Assembly (NCBI RefSeq): GCF_024652905.1
Contig: NZ_CP102428.1
Location: 4,448,001-4,512,000 of the forward strand
From: Pseudomonas oryzihabitans
GTDB taxonomy: Bacteria; Pseudomonadota; Gammaproteobacteria; Pseudomonadales; Pseudomonadaceae
Reading direction: 5' to 3'
Length of the DNA stretch: 64,000 nucleotides
The notes under the pieces were generated by a model that was not told where the DNA came from, searched no databases, and was given only the letters and a program-made list of their open reading frames with translations. Within the stretch, counting starts at the first letter, position 1. Every line of letters begins with the position of its first letter. Below are positions 34,086-43,392 of the stretch, piece after piece. The position numbers were made by a program, and so were the translations under genes.

Positions 34086-35351
34086 CTACAACACCGAGAT
34101 CGGATAGTTGAGGATGATGCGGTTCTCGTCGAAGGAGCCGCTGGCGCTGTAGTCGCGTCTCATGCTGGAGTTGCGCCAGCGGATCAGCAGTTTCTTCAGC
34201 GGACCGCTCTGCACCTCGTATTGCACCTCGGACTCGCGACCCCATTCCTTGCCGTCGGTGATGCTGCCGGTGTGCACGTTGTCGCCGCTGATGTAGCGGT
34301 TCATCAGGGTCAGGCCCGGCACGCCGAAGGCGGCGAAGTTGTGGTCGTAGCGCACCTGCCAGGAGCGTTCCCGGGCGTTGTCGTAGCTGGAGTTGTAGCT
34401 GTCGTTGCCCAGGGTGCCGCCACTGGTGCCATTGACCCTCATCCAGGCGCTGTCGCCGCTGACGCGCTGCAGGCCGACATAGAAGGTGCCGCCGCCCTGC
34501 TTGGCCGAGAGCAGCGCATAGGCGGTGCGGTTGTCCAGGGCACCGGCGCGGGCCGAGCCGTCGTCGTCGCCGATGAAGTAGCCGAGGTTGGCGCCCAGGG
34601 TCCAGCTGCCCACTGGCTGGTAGTGGATCAGGTTGATGAACTTCTGGTTGTAGATGTCTTCGAGCTGGGCGTACCAGAGGCCGATCTGGGTACGCTTCTC
34701 GTTGAACCGGTATTCGCCGCCGACGTAGTTGAAGCGGTCGGAGGTGGCATTGGCGCGGCCCTGCATGAACATGTCTTCCATGCTGGCGTCGTTGCGCGGA
34801 CTGTTCTGGCGCATCTGGCCGCCCCAGAGTTCCAGGTTCTGGATCTCGGTGGAGTGGATCTGGGCGCCCTGGAAGGTCTGCGGCAGCGAGCGGCCGTCGT
34901 CGGATCTGAGGATCGGCAGCACGGCGAACCACTCGCCGACCTTGATATCGGTCTTGGAGACCTTGGCCTTGGCCGCCACCGCCAGGCGGCCGAAGTCCTT
35001 GGCCGGCTCGTTGCCGGCATGGGTCGGTAGCAGCTGGGTGCCGTAGGTGCCGGCGCCGCCGTCGAGCTTGACCGAGTAGAGGCCCAGGGCATCGATGCCG
35101 AAGCCCACCGGGCCCTGGGTGTAGCCCGAGGTCAGGCCGAAGATGAAGCTCTGGGTCCATTCCTCGGCCTTGTTCTGCGCGGTGTAGGCCGGATCGACGA
35201 AGTTGCGATTGAAGTAGAAGTTGCGCAGGTTGAGATTGGCCTTGGTGCCTTCGATGAAGCCGTCCGCGGCCCACAGCGGCGTGGTGCTGGCCAGGGCGGC
35301 GAAGACGGCGCAGGCACGGGCGAGCCGGCCGGAAGCGAGTCGAGTGCTCAT
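34086..35351 (-). CDS. OprD family outer-membrane porin
   Basis: A 421-residue protein with a signal peptide (cleavage near residue 28, ...TTPLWAA), then a beta-barrel with alternating hydrophobic strands. Typical OprD features are FIEGTKANLNLRNFYFNRNF near the mature N-terminus and a short conserved ending (NRIILNYPISVL). OprD channels take up carboxylates and amino acids. Its place beside an MHS transporter, quiC and a TetR gene suggests uptake of quinate, shikimate or a related ring acid. Confidence 0.87.
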   Translation of the reverse strand: MSTRLASGRLARACAVFAALASTTPLWAADGFIEGTKANLNLRNFYFNRNFVDPAYTAQNKAEEWTQSFIFGLTSGYTQGPVGFGIDALGLYSVKLDGGAGTYGTQLLPTHAGNEPAKDFGRLAVAAKAKVSKTDIKVGEWFAVLPILRSDDGRSLPQTFQGAQIHSTEIQNLELWGGQMRQNSPRNDASMEDMFMQGRANATSDRFNYVGGEYRFNEKRTQIGLWYAQLEDIYNQKFINLIHYQPVGSWTLGANLGYFIGDDDGSARAGALDNRTAYALLSAKQGGGTFYVGLQRVSGDSAWMRVNGTSGGTLGNDSYNSSYDNARERSWQVRYDHNFAAFGVPGLTLMNRYISGDNVHTGSITDGKEWGRESEVQYEVQSGPLKKLLIRWRNSSMRRDYSASGSFDENRIILNYPISVL

Positions 35352-35572
35352 GGTGTTCCTTGTTCTTGTCGGTAAGGGGTGCCCTGCCGGCGCGGGGGCG
35401 GCATCTGACGAGGGCGGGTAGGGCGGTGGCGCGAGGTACTGCTAGGAGGGTGCAGGCGACATGAGGGATTCCTTTCTTATTTGAATTATCGGAAAGCTAG
35501 GGCCGACGCATTCGGCTGAATAGTTATATGACAACGTATGTCTTACGGCAAGGCTACCAAGGTAGCAGGGCG

Positions 35573-35595
35573 GAGCCCTCGCCAGGCGAGGGCTC
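35573..35595. terminator. Hairpin after the MHS transporter gene
   Basis: GAGCCCTCGCC (35573-35583), one base, GGCGAGGGCTC (35585-35595): a perfect 11-bp inverted repeat 8 bases downstream of the transporter's stop. No T-run. It separates the transporter from the oprD gene, which probably has its own promoter. The rest of 35352-35572 is AT-rich leader and promoter with no gene. Confidence 0.6.
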
Positions 35596-35603
35596 GCGAG
35601 GGG

Positions 35604-37001
35604 TCAGACGCTGGCCTTGAGACTGTCCTGACGGGCCGTGTCATAGGCGTGCTTGTCCATCTGCACGGCGCCCGGCTTGCCCAGGTCGCTCATGGGCACC
35701 CGGTAGGTTTCCGGCGACAGATAGGCCGCCAGGGCCGACAGGCAGGTCACGCCGAAGGCCAGTCCACCGACCACCAGCCAGATGTTGTCGGTGCCAGGCG
35801 GGGCGACCAGGGTGAACAGCGCCGGCAGCATGGCGGTGAACATGGTGCCGATGTTCTGGGCGATGGCCATGGCCGAGACGCGATAGCGGGTCTGGAACTG
35901 CTCCGGGTAGAAGCTGGGGAACACCGCGTTGTAGCCCTGGTAGACCACGCCCCACATCAGCAGCGACATGAGGAAGGCCAGCGGCAGGTTGTGGATGCTG
36001 ATGGCATAGAGGTAACCGAAGGCCAACAGACCCGACCCCAGGGCACCGCCGATCATGGTCGGCCGCCGCCCGATGCGGTCGGAGAGGTTGCCGACGAAGG
36101 GGATCACCAGCACCGCGACGATGTTGCCCACCACCGGTATCCACAGATAGACGCTCTTGTCGAAGCCGATGCCGTAGGCCGGCTGCACCGCATAGGCGGC
36201 GCCGAAGATGGTCGCCACCACCGGGATGACGTTCATTAGCGCCATCAGGGCCACCAGGATCATGGCCTTCCAGCTGGTGGTCAGGGCTTCGCCGATGGGC
36301 GAGCGTCTGGCCACGGCGGCGGTCTCGGCCTTGGCTTCTTCCTTGACGAAGGCGGGCGTCTCATGGACTTCCCGGCGGATGATGAAACCGGCCAGCAGGA
36401 CGAAGGCGCTGAGCAGGAAGGGGATGCGCCAGCCCCAGCTGTTGAAGGCATCGGCGGGCATGAAGTAGGCCAGCGGCAGGAAGATCGCCGCGGCCAGTAC
36501 CTGACCGGCCTGGACGCCCTGCAGGGTAAAGCTCGCATAGTAGCCGCGCCGCCCGAAGGGCGCGTGTTCGAGCACCATGGAACTGGCCCCGGAGATCTCG
36601 CCGGCCACGGCGAAGCCCTGGATCAGGCGCAGCACCACCAGCAGGATGGGGGCGAGGATGCCGATCTGGTGGTAGGTGGGCAGCAGGCCAACGGCCATGG
36701 TGGCGATGCCCATGAGGAACATGCACAGCAGCAGGACGTTCTTGCGGCCGCGGGTATCGCCCCAGTGACCGAGCACGAAGGCGCCGACCGGCCGCGCCAG
36801 ATAGCCCACGCCATAGGTGGCGAGGGAGGCGACGATGGCCATCTTGGGATCGCTGGAGGGGAAGAATATCTGCGGAAAGATCAGCGCCGCCGCCTGGGCG
36901 TAGATGAAGAAATCGTAGTATTCCAGTGCCGAGCCGATCCAGCCGCTGGCAGTGGCTTTCTTGGCTTGGGAGCCGGGGGTGGGGGAGGCGGTATTGGCCA
37001 T
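35604..37001 (-). CDS. MHS-family MFS transporter, probable quinate/shikimate/protocatechuate uptake
   Basis: A 465-residue, 12-helix transporter of the metabolite:H+ symporter type. It has the family opening SGWIGSALEYYDFFIY near residue 20-35, GHWGDTRGRKNVLL near 80-92 and GNLSDRIGRRPTM near 295-307. ShiA and related proteins share this architecture. It is divergent from quiC across a 445-base regulatory region, supporting a role in uptake of its substrate. Confidence 0.87.
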   Translation of the reverse strand: MANTASPTPGSQAKKATASGWIGSALEYYDFFIYAQAAALIFPQIFFPSSDPKMAIVASLATYGVGYLARPVGAFVLGHWGDTRGRKNVLLLCMFLMGIATMAVGLLPTYHQIGILAPILLVVLRLIQGFAVAGEISGASSMVLEHAPFGRRGYYASFTLQGVQAGQVLAAAIFLPLAYFMPADAFNSWGWRIPFLLSAFVLLAGFIIRREVHETPAFVKEEAKAETAAVARRSPIGEALTTSWKAMILVALMALMNVIPVVATIFGAAYAVQPAYGIGFDKSVYLWIPVVGNIVAVLVIPFVGNLSDRIGRRPTMIGGALGSGLLAFGYLYAISIHNLPLAFLMSLLMWGVVYQGYNAVFPSFYPEQFQTRYRVSAMAIAQNIGTMFTAMLPALFTLVAPPGTDNIWLVVGGLAFGVTCLSALAAYLSPETYRVPMSDLGKPGAVQMDKHAYDTARQDSLKASV

Positions 37002-37299
37002 GGTTGTCTCCGGAATTTTATTGTCAGGCCAGGAGGGTTTCAGCGCCGCGCACGAACTCGCTCGGGCAGCGGGAGCCGAAGATGGAAAGGACGGGAAGAC
37101 CTAGCCTGGCCGTCGCCGACCGAGCGCGGTGGGGCTGCAGACGAGACGGGGGGCGCAGGATAACGTGGATAGCAGGGGCATGGACGCACACTCTTGTTTG
37201 TCTTGTTATGGTCGACGCGGCGGAAGCGACGAGCGCTGGGCTCTGCGATCCATAGTGCGAGGCGCCGCTGGGGCGGGTCAATTCGCCAGATGACCAAAT

Positions 37300-37398
37300 G
37301 TTCGATCAGCGAACAGAAACTAACTGGTTCGTACATAATCCATTGTTGGGCCGTGCGGTGCCACGAATAATCGGTGCCAGACCCTAACGAATACCGGT
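37300..37398. promoter_or_regulatory. Candidate TetR operators upstream of quiC
   Basis: The divergent region holds GTTCG-ATCAG-CGAAC (37300-37314), ACTGGTTCGT (37323-37332) and two related copies ACGAATAATCGGT (37363-37375) and ACGAATACCGGT (37387-37398). The repeated ACGAATAnnCGGT motif is the best candidate site for the TetR gene after quiC. GAATTATCGG upstream of oprD (35483-35492) is similar. The rest of 37002-37446 contains no gene. Confidence 0.45.
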
Positions 37399-37446
37399 CA
37401 CTCCGCCAGTAGCATGCGCGGTGGCCGTCAACCCAGGAGCACCGGC

Positions 37447-39348
37447 ATGCAGCGTTCCATCGCGACCGTATCCATCAGTGGCACCCTGACCGAGAAACTC
37501 GAGGCCATCGCCGCGGCGGGCTTCGACGGTGTGGAGATCTTCGAGAACGACCTGCTGTATTCCGGCGCCAGTCCGCGGGAGATCCGCCAGCGCGCCCAGG
37601 ACCTGGGTCTGGCCATCACCCTGTTCCAGCCGTTCCGCGACTTCGAAGGCAATCGCCGCGAGCGCCTGCAGCGCAATCTCGACCGCGCCGAGCGCAAGTT
37701 CGACCTCATGCAGGAGTTGGGCACCGACCTCATCCTGGTGTGCAGCAACACCGCCGCCGACAGCCTCGGCGACGAACGCCTGATCGCCGACGACCTGCAA
37801 CTGCTGGCCGAACGCGCTGCCCCGCGCGGCCTGCGCATCGGCTACGAAGCCCTCGCCTGGGGACGCCACGTCAACACCTGGCAGCAGGTCTGGCGCCTGG
37901 TGAAGGCGGTCGACCATCCCAATCTCGGCGTGCTGCTCGACAGCTTCCACACCCTGTCCATCGGCGGTGATCCGGCGGGCATCGCCCAGATCCCCGGGGA
38001 CAAGATCTTTTTCGTGCAGATGGCCGATGCGCCGCTGCTGCAGATGGACGTGCTGGAGTGGAGTCGGCATTTCCGCTGCTTCCCGGGGCAGGGCGAATTC
38101 GACCTGGCCGGTTTTCTCGCGCCCATCCTGCAGACCGGCTACCAGGGGCCGCTGTCGCTGGAGATCTTCAACGACGGTTTCCGCGCCGCCCAGACCCGCG
38201 CCACCGCCGCCGATGGCCTGAGGTCCCTGCTCTATCTGGAAGAGCAGACCGCCGCGCGGCTGCAGCGCGACGAGACTCCGGTGGCGGCGCCGCTGTTCGC
38301 TCCACCCGAGGCGCCGCGCCTGGAAGGCACCGAATTCCTCGAATTCGCCGTGGACGACGGCCATGGTGCCGAACTGGCGCGCTGGCTGGGCAAGCTGGGC
38401 TTCGCCCAGGCCGGGCGGCACCGCTCGAAGAACGTCACCCTGTTGCGCCAGGGCGAGATCAACCTGGTGCTCAACGCCGAACCCTATTCCTTCGGCCACA
38501 ACTTCTTCGAGGCCCATGGCCCTTCGCTGTGCGCCATGGCGCTACGGGTACCGGATAGCCAGGCCGCCCTGGAGCGCGCCCAGCAATACCGGGCGCAGCC
38601 CTATCGCGGCCTGGTCGGCCCCAACGAGCGGGAGATCCCGGCGGTGCGGGCGCCGGACGGCAGCCTGATCTATCTTGCCGATCGCGGCGCGGATGGCCGC
38701 AGCCTCTATGACACCGACTTCGATGTCAGCGCCGGCGCCAGCGGTGGCCTCGGGCTGACCCATGTCGATCACGTGGCCATCGCTCTGCCCGCAGATGCCC
38801 TGGACAGCTGGGTGCTGTTCTACAAGAGCCTGTTCGACTTCAGCGCCGACGACGAGGTGGTGGTGCCGGATCCCTATGGCCTGGTCAAGAGCCGCGCCCT
38901 GAAGAATCGCGAGAGCAGCGTGCGCCTGGCGCTGAACATCTCGGAGAATCGCAACACCGCCATCGCCCGGGCACTGTCCAGCTATCGCGGCTCGGGGGTG
39001 CATCACATCGCCTTCGCCTGCCAGGACATCTTCCAGGCGGTGGAACAGGCCAAGGCCGCCGGAGTGCCCCTGCTGGAGATCCCAATGAACTACTACGACG
39101 ACCTGGGGGCGCGCTTCGATTTCGACGACGACTTCCTCAGTCGCCTGGCCTACTACAACGTGCTCTACGACCGTGACGCCCAGGGTGGCGAGCTGTTCCA
39201 CGTCTATACCGAGTCCTTCGCCGACCGATTCTTCTTCGAAATCCTCCAGCGCAAGGATTACAGTGGCTACGGCGCCGCCAACAGCCCGGTCCGCCTGGCG
39301 GCCATGCTGCAGGCCCGCCAGGGTCGCCCGGCGCCCCTGGAATTCTGA
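37447..39348 (+). CDS. quiC: 3-dehydroshikimate dehydratase fused to a HPPD/VOC-like domain (QuiC)
   Basis: A 633-residue protein. The N-terminal TIM-barrel sugar-phosphate isomerase-like domain (residues 1 to about 280) converts 3-dehydroshikimate to protocatechuate. It begins MQRSIATVSISGTLTEKLEA and includes EALAWGRHVNTW near 140. The C-terminal half (about 300-630) has two glyoxalase/4-hydroxyphenylpyruvate dioxygenase-like modules (FLEFAVDDGHGAELARWLGK and HVDHVAIALPAD). This fusion is known in Pseudomonas as bifunctional QuiC. The ribosome site AGGAGCACCGGC supports the ATG. Confidence 0.88.
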   Translation: MQRSIATVSISGTLTEKLEAIAAAGFDGVEIFENDLLYSGASPREIRQRAQDLGLAITLFQPFRDFEGNRRERLQRNLDRAERKFDLMQELGTDLILVCSNTAADSLGDERLIADDLQLLAERAAPRGLRIGYEALAWGRHVNTWQQVWRLVKAVDHPNLGVLLDSFHTLSIGGDPAGIAQIPGDKIFFVQMADAPLLQMDVLEWSRHFRCFPGQGEFDLAGFLAPILQTGYQGPLSLEIFNDGFRAAQTRATAADGLRSLLYLEEQTAARLQRDETPVAAPLFAPPEAPRLEGTEFLEFAVDDGHGAELARWLGKLGFAQAGRHRSKNVTLLRQGEINLVLNAEPYSFGHNFFEAHGPSLCAMALRVPDSQAALERAQQYRAQPYRGLVGPNEREIPAVRAPDGSLIYLADRGADGRSLYDTDFDVSAGASGGLGLTHVDHVAIALPADALDSWVLFYKSLFDFSADDEVVVPDPYGLVKSRALKNRESSVRLALNISENRNTAIARALSSYRGSGVHHIAFACQDIFQAVEQAKAAGVPLLEIPMNYYDDLGARFDFDDDFLSRLAYYNVLYDRDAQGGELFHVYTESFADRFFFEILQRKDYSGYGAANSPVRLAAMLQARQGRPAPLEF

Positions 39349-39403
39349 GCCAGGCGGGTACCTGTGGGTACCCGCATCTCTCCCCAGCCAAGAGTCAGAC
39401 CCG

Positions 39404-40060
39404 ATGCAGGACACCCCGGCGCTCGCGCCCGCGCTCCGTACGCCGCGCAAGAACAATCCCGAAAAGACCCGCCAGGCCATCCTCGCCGCCGCCGTGGCCG
39501 AGTTCGCCGATCTGGGCCTGAGCGGTGCGCGGGTGGACGCCATCGCCGAGCGCACCCATACCTCCAAGCGGATGATCTACTACTACTTCGGCAGCAAGGA
39601 GCAGCTCTACCTGACGGTGCTGGAAAAGCTCTACAGCGACGTGCGCGGCAACGAGGCCGAACTGCCGCTGGACCGGCTGCCGCCGCTGGAGGCGATCCGC
39701 ACCCTGGCGGAGTTCCTCTTCGAGCACCACCGCAGTCACGACGACTTCATCCGCGTGGTGAGCATCGAGAACATCCACCGCGGTCGCCACCTGGCGCAGT
39801 CGGAGACCATCTCCAGCCTCAACTCCTCGGCCCTGGAAGCCCTGCGCCGCATCCTGGTCCGCGGCGAAGCCAGCGGTGACATCCGCAGCGGTCTTGATGC
39901 CGTGGATGTGCACCTGCTGATGTGTTCGTTCTGCTTCTACCGCGTCTCCAACCGCCACACCTTCGGCCGCATCCACGACATCGACATGGAAGCACCGGCG
40001 GTGTTGCGGCGGCACAAGACCATGATCGGCGATGCGATGGTGCGCTACCTGCAGCCGTAG
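39404..40060 (+). CDS. TetR family regulator of the quinate cluster
   Basis: A 218-residue protein with an N-terminal HTH (GLSGARVDAIAERTHTSKRM, about residues 39-58) and an all-helical ligand domain. It follows quiC by 55 bases on the same strand and is likely co-transcribed. The obvious target is the divergent quiC/transporter promoter region. Ligand is probably a quinate-pathway metabolite, inferred only from context. Confidence 0.84.
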   Translation: MQDTPALAPALRTPRKNNPEKTRQAILAAAVAEFADLGLSGARVDAIAERTHTSKRMIYYYFGSKEQLYLTVLEKLYSDVRGNEAELPLDRLPPLEAIRTLAEFLFEHHRSHDDFIRVVSIENIHRGRHLAQSETISSLNSSALEALRRILVRGEASGDIRSGLDAVDVHLLMCSFCFYRVSNRHTFGRIHDIDMEAPAVLRRHKTMIGDAMVRYLQP

Positions 40061-40123
40061 AGCATCTGCGCGACCCTCACCCAGAGGGCGCCCGACAATC
40101 TTCTATCGGAGAGAGCAAGCCTC

Positions 40124-40586
40124 GTAGGCTGGGTTGAGACGGCTTCATCGTCGAAGCCCAACGCTGCTGGATATCTGGCGTTGGGCTTCGCTGCGCTCAA
40201 CCCAACCTACGGGGCACGGAATCCAGCCGCCCCCTATCCCCTCGGGAGAGGGCTGGGGTGAGGGCAAACCCAGGCACCTTAACCTCGTAGGTTGGGTTGA
40301 GACGGCTTCATCGTCGAAGCCCAACATTGCCGGATATCCCGCGTTGGGCTTCGCCGCGCTCAACCCAACCTACGGAGCTACCCCTCTCCCTCTGGGAGAG
40401 GGCTGGGGTGAGGGCAAACCCAGGCACCCCAGCCTCGTAGGTTGGGTTGAGACGGCTCCATCGTCGAAGCCCAACGCTGCTGGATATCCTGCGTTGGGCT
40501 TCGCTGCGCTCAACCCAACCTACGACCTGCCAACCTCCTCTCCCTCGGAGAGAGGACTGGGGTGAGGGCAAACCCCGGCACCCCAG
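40124..40586. repeat. Three-unit tandem array combining both REP families
   Basis: Units begin with GTAG at 40124, 40287 and 40437 (periods 163 and 150). Each unit has an inverted pair of GTAG-type REPs (with GAGACGGCTTCATCGTCGAAG in the forward member) followed by a GGGAGAGGG palindrome and GGGGTGAGGGCAAACC. It fills the space between the TetR gene and a convergent SDR gene. No gene is present. Confidence 0.85.
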
Positions 40587-40593
40587 CAAACCC

Positions 40594-41451
40594 TTAGAGC
40601 ACCGGCATCCCGCCCGTCACCGGCAGCATGGCGCCAGAGATGTAGCTGCCTTCGTCCGAAGCCAGCAACACATAGGCCGGCGCCAGTTCCACCGGTTGGC
40701 CAGGGCGACTCAGGGGCGTGCTGCTACCGAATTGCTCCGGCTCGTCCGGCTTCATGGTGCTGACGATCAGCGGCGTCCAGATCGGGCCGGGGGCCACACT
40801 GTTGGCGCGGATGCCCTTCTCGCCGAGCAGCTGCGCCAGACCGGCGGTGAAGTTGGCGATAGCGCCCTTGGTGGCCGAATAGGCCAGCAGGGTCGGTGGG
40901 GCGATGTCGGCGTTGATCGAGGCGGTGTTGATGATGGAGCCGCCACGCGGCATGTGCTTCACCGCCGCCTGGGTGATGCGGAACATCCCATGGATGTTCA
41001 CGTTGAAGGTATGCACCCATTCCTCGTCGGGAATCTCGTCGAGGCTGTCGCGCACCTGCTGGAAGGCGGCGTTGTTGACCAGCACGTCGATGCGGCCAAA
41101 GGCCTCCACGGTTTTCTGCACCACGTCCAGGCAGGTCTGGCGCTCGGCCAGATCGCCCGGCAGCAGCACGGCCTGGCGCCCGGCTTCGGTGACCAGGCGG
41201 GCGGTCTCCTGGGCATCCTCGTGCTCGTCCAGGTAGGCGATGGCGACATCGGCGCCTTCACGGGCGAAGGCGATGGCCACGGCGCGGCCGATACCACTGT
41301 CGGCACCGGTGATCAGGGTCTTCTTGCCTGCCAGGCGACCCGAGCCGCGGTAGCTCGCGGCGCCGCTGTCGGGCTGCGGATCCATGCGCGCTTCGGAGCC
41401 GGGAAAGGTCTGGGGTTGGGGTTTGAGGGGTGGTTTGGGATGTTCGCTCAC
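40594..41451 (-). CDS. YghA-type short-chain dehydrogenase (copy 1)
   Basis: A 285-residue SDR with a roughly 35-residue N-terminal extension before the Rossmann fold, as in E. coli YghA and B. subtilis general stress protein 39 relatives. TGADSGIGRA is near residues 47-56, NNAAF near 125 and the catalytic YSATK near 193. It closely resembles the gene immediately upstream on the same strand. Probable aldehyde or sugar-alcohol dehydrogenase, substrate unknown. Confidence 0.86.
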   Translation of the reverse strand: MSEHPKPPLKPQPQTFPGSEARMDPQPDSGAASYRGSGRLAGKKTLITGADSGIGRAVAIAFAREGADVAIAYLDEHEDAQETARLVTEAGRQAVLLPGDLAERQTCLDVVQKTVEAFGRIDVLVNNAAFQQVRDSLDEIPDEEWVHTFNVNIHGMFRITQAAVKHMPRGGSIINTASINADIAPPTLLAYSATKGAIANFTAGLAQLLGEKGIRANSVAPGPIWTPLIVSTMKPDEPEQFGSSTPLSRPGQPVELAPAYVLLASDEGSYISGAMLPVTGGMPVL

Positions 41452-41515
41452 GAGAGGACTCCGAATGCAGACGAGAAGGGCGACCCCGGCGCGTGCCGGC
41501 GTGCGCAGGGGGCAT

Positions 41516-42373
41516 TTAGAGGATCGGCTTGCCGCCGGTGACGGCGATGCGCGCGCCCGAGGTGTAGCTGGATTCGTCGGACGCCAGCATCACGTAAACC
41601 GGCGCCAGCTCCACCGGCTGGCCGGGGCGGCCCAGCGGGGTGTTGCCACCGAATTCCTTGACCTGCTCCGGTGGCATGGTGGCGGGGATCAGCGGGGTCC
41701 AGATGGGACCGGGAGCCACGCTGTTGGCGCGGATGCCCTTCTCGCCGAGCAGCTGCGCCAGGCCCGCGGTGAAGTTGGCGATGGCGCCCTTGGTGGTGGC
41801 ATAGGCCAGCAGCGTCGGCCGCGGCATGTCCGAGTTCACCGAGGTGGTGTTGATGATGGAGCCACCCTGGCCCATGTGCTTTAGCGCGGCCTGGGTGATG
41901 CGAAACATGGCGGTGATGTTCACATCGAAGGTGTAGACCCACTCGTCGTCGGGAATCTCTTCGAGGGTCTCGTGGGTCATCTGGAAGGCGGCGTTGTTGA
42001 CCAGCACATCGATGCGGCCAAAGGCGGCCACGGTCTGGTCCACCACCGCCAGGCATTGCTCGCGCTTGGACAGGCAGCCCGGCAGCAGCAGGGCCTCGCG
42101 GCCGGCTTCGCGCACCAGGCGGGCGGTGTCCTCGGCGTCTTCGTGTTCGTTCAGGTAGCTGATGGCGACATCGGCGCCCTCGCGGGCGAAGGCGATGGCC
42201 ACGGCGCGGCCGATGCCACTGTCGCCACCGGTGATCAGCGCCTTCTTGCCGGTCAGGCGGCCGGAGCCCTTGTAGCTCTGTTCACCGCAATCCGGGACCG
42301 GATTCATGCGCGATTGCAGGCCGGGAACCTCTTGTTGCTGTTCCGGCATGGGGGCTTTGGGAAAATCGGTCAT
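41516..42373 (-). CDS. YghA-type short-chain dehydrogenase (copy 2)
   Basis: A 285-residue SDR of the same length and architecture as copy 1: GRLTGKKALITGGDSGIGRA near 40-57, NNAAF near 125 and catalytic YATTK near 193. The two genes are 64 bases apart and clearly a tandem duplication (same length, aligned motifs, many identical stretches such as FTAGLAQLLGEKGIRANSVA). They may act on related substrates or have begun to diverge. Confidence 0.86.
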   Translation of the reverse strand: MTDFPKAPMPEQQQEVPGLQSRMNPVPDCGEQSYKGSGRLTGKKALITGGDSGIGRAVAIAFAREGADVAISYLNEHEDAEDTARLVREAGREALLLPGCLSKREQCLAVVDQTVAAFGRIDVLVNNAAFQMTHETLEEIPDDEWVYTFDVNITAMFRITQAALKHMGQGGSIINTTSVNSDMPRPTLLAYATTKGAIANFTAGLAQLLGEKGIRANSVAPGPIWTPLIPATMPPEQVKEFGGNTPLGRPGQPVELAPVYVMLASDESSYTSGARIAVTGGKPIL

Positions 42374-42473
42374 GGGAGAATCCTCGTCGCTCTTGAAACG
42401 TTTGCGGGCCTGTCAGTACCGACAGGCCACAAGCGGCGAGGGTTCGAGACCCGAGACGGGCGGTGTAGCCAGA

Positions 42474-43061
42474 TCAGCGCGGAGCCGATTCCGCCCAGCG
42501 CGGCGGCACCGTGGGTTGCCAGGCGGCGAGAGCGTCCAGCAGCGCGGTCGGCGAGTCTTCCACCTGCAGCATGGCGCGATGCGGCGCGGCGACGAAGCCC
42601 TGGGCCACCAGGTGATCGAGAAAGCCCTCCAGCTGGGCATAGAAGCCGTCGACCTCCAGCAGGCCCATGGGCTTGGCATGGTAGCCGAGCTGCCCCCAGG
42701 TCCACACCTCGAAAAGCTCTTCCAGGGTGCCCAGGCCGCCGGGGAGGGCGATGAAGGCATCGGCCAGCTCCGCCATGCGCGCCTTGCGCGCATGCATGCC
42801 GTCGACCACTTCCAGACGCGTGCAGCCGGTATGGCCCAGCTCGGCGGTCTTGAGACTCTGGGGAATGATGCCGATCACCTCGCCACCGGCGGCCAGGGCA
42901 GCATCCGCGACCACACCCATCAGGCCGACCTTGCCACCGCCGTAGACCAGGGTGAGGCCACGCTCGGCGAGGGTACGACCCAGGCGCGCGGCCGCTTCCG
43001 CGAAGACGGGCGAGGCGCCGGGCTTGGCGCCACAGAAGACACAGACGGTTTTCAGCGACAT
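42474..43061 (-). CDS. LOG family protein, cytokinin riboside 5'-monophosphate phosphoribohydrolase-like
   Basis: A 195-residue protein with the LOG signatures [11 protein letters not shown] near residue 40 and [12 protein letters not shown] near 105. Plant and bacterial LOG proteins release the free base from cytokinin nucleotides or, in bacteria, more generally hydrolyse nucleoside monophosphates. No isopentenyltransferase is nearby, so a cytokinin role is not shown. The ATG is preceded by TAGGAGTCTCC. Confidence 0.88.
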   Translation of the reverse strand: MSLKTVCVFCGAKPGASPVFAEAAARLGRTLAERGLTLVYGGGKVGLMGVVADAALAAGGEVIGIIPQSLKTAELGHTGCTRLEVVDGMHARKARMAELADAFIALPGGLGTLEELFEVWTWGQLGYHAKPMGLLEVDGFYAQLEGFLDHLVAQGFVAAPHRAMLQVEDSPTALLDALAAWQPTVPPRWAESAPR

Positions 43062-43123
43062 GGAGACTCCTAGGCAGGCAAAACGCCTAGCCTAGCTGCC
43101 CGCCACGCGCGATCAAAGCACCG

Positions 43124-43216
43124 TCATCGCGCGAGAGAAGCCTCTTCCGGCGCATTGCCGCTGGCGGCCTGGGCATAGCTGGCGAACAACTCGTGCAGCA
43201 GGGCGGTTAGGGTCAT
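43124..43216 (-). CDS. Possible 30-residue peptide
   Basis: A short frame (MTLTALLHELFASYAQAASG...) with AAGGACGCCC about 8-12 bases upstream, in the gap between the LOG gene and azurin. The peptide is amphipathic-looking and may be real, but its length gives little statistical support. The rest of 43062-43392 has no other candidate gene. Confidence 0.3.
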   Translation of the reverse strand: MTLTALLHELFASYAQAASGNAPEEASLAR

Positions 43217-43392
43217 GGCGGGCGTCCTTGGCTGGCGGATAATGAGGGGGATAGTACCTAGAGGTAAGGCCCGACGACCCGGCAAAGGTTTCGATGGAGG
43301 CGATAGAGCGGAGCGGCTCCCTTGCCATGATCGCTGGAACCCGCCACCCTCGCATCGGTCTGACTGGCGACTTTCACGCATCCGGAGGGTTC

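Noticed and set aside
32872-35274. 800-residue radical SAM frame
   Set aside because: The upper half is antisense to the OprD gene. The family start is ATG 33936.
42474-43061. Cytokinin biosynthesis locus
   Set aside because: LOG proteins are widespread in bacteria and no isopentenyltransferase is nearby.
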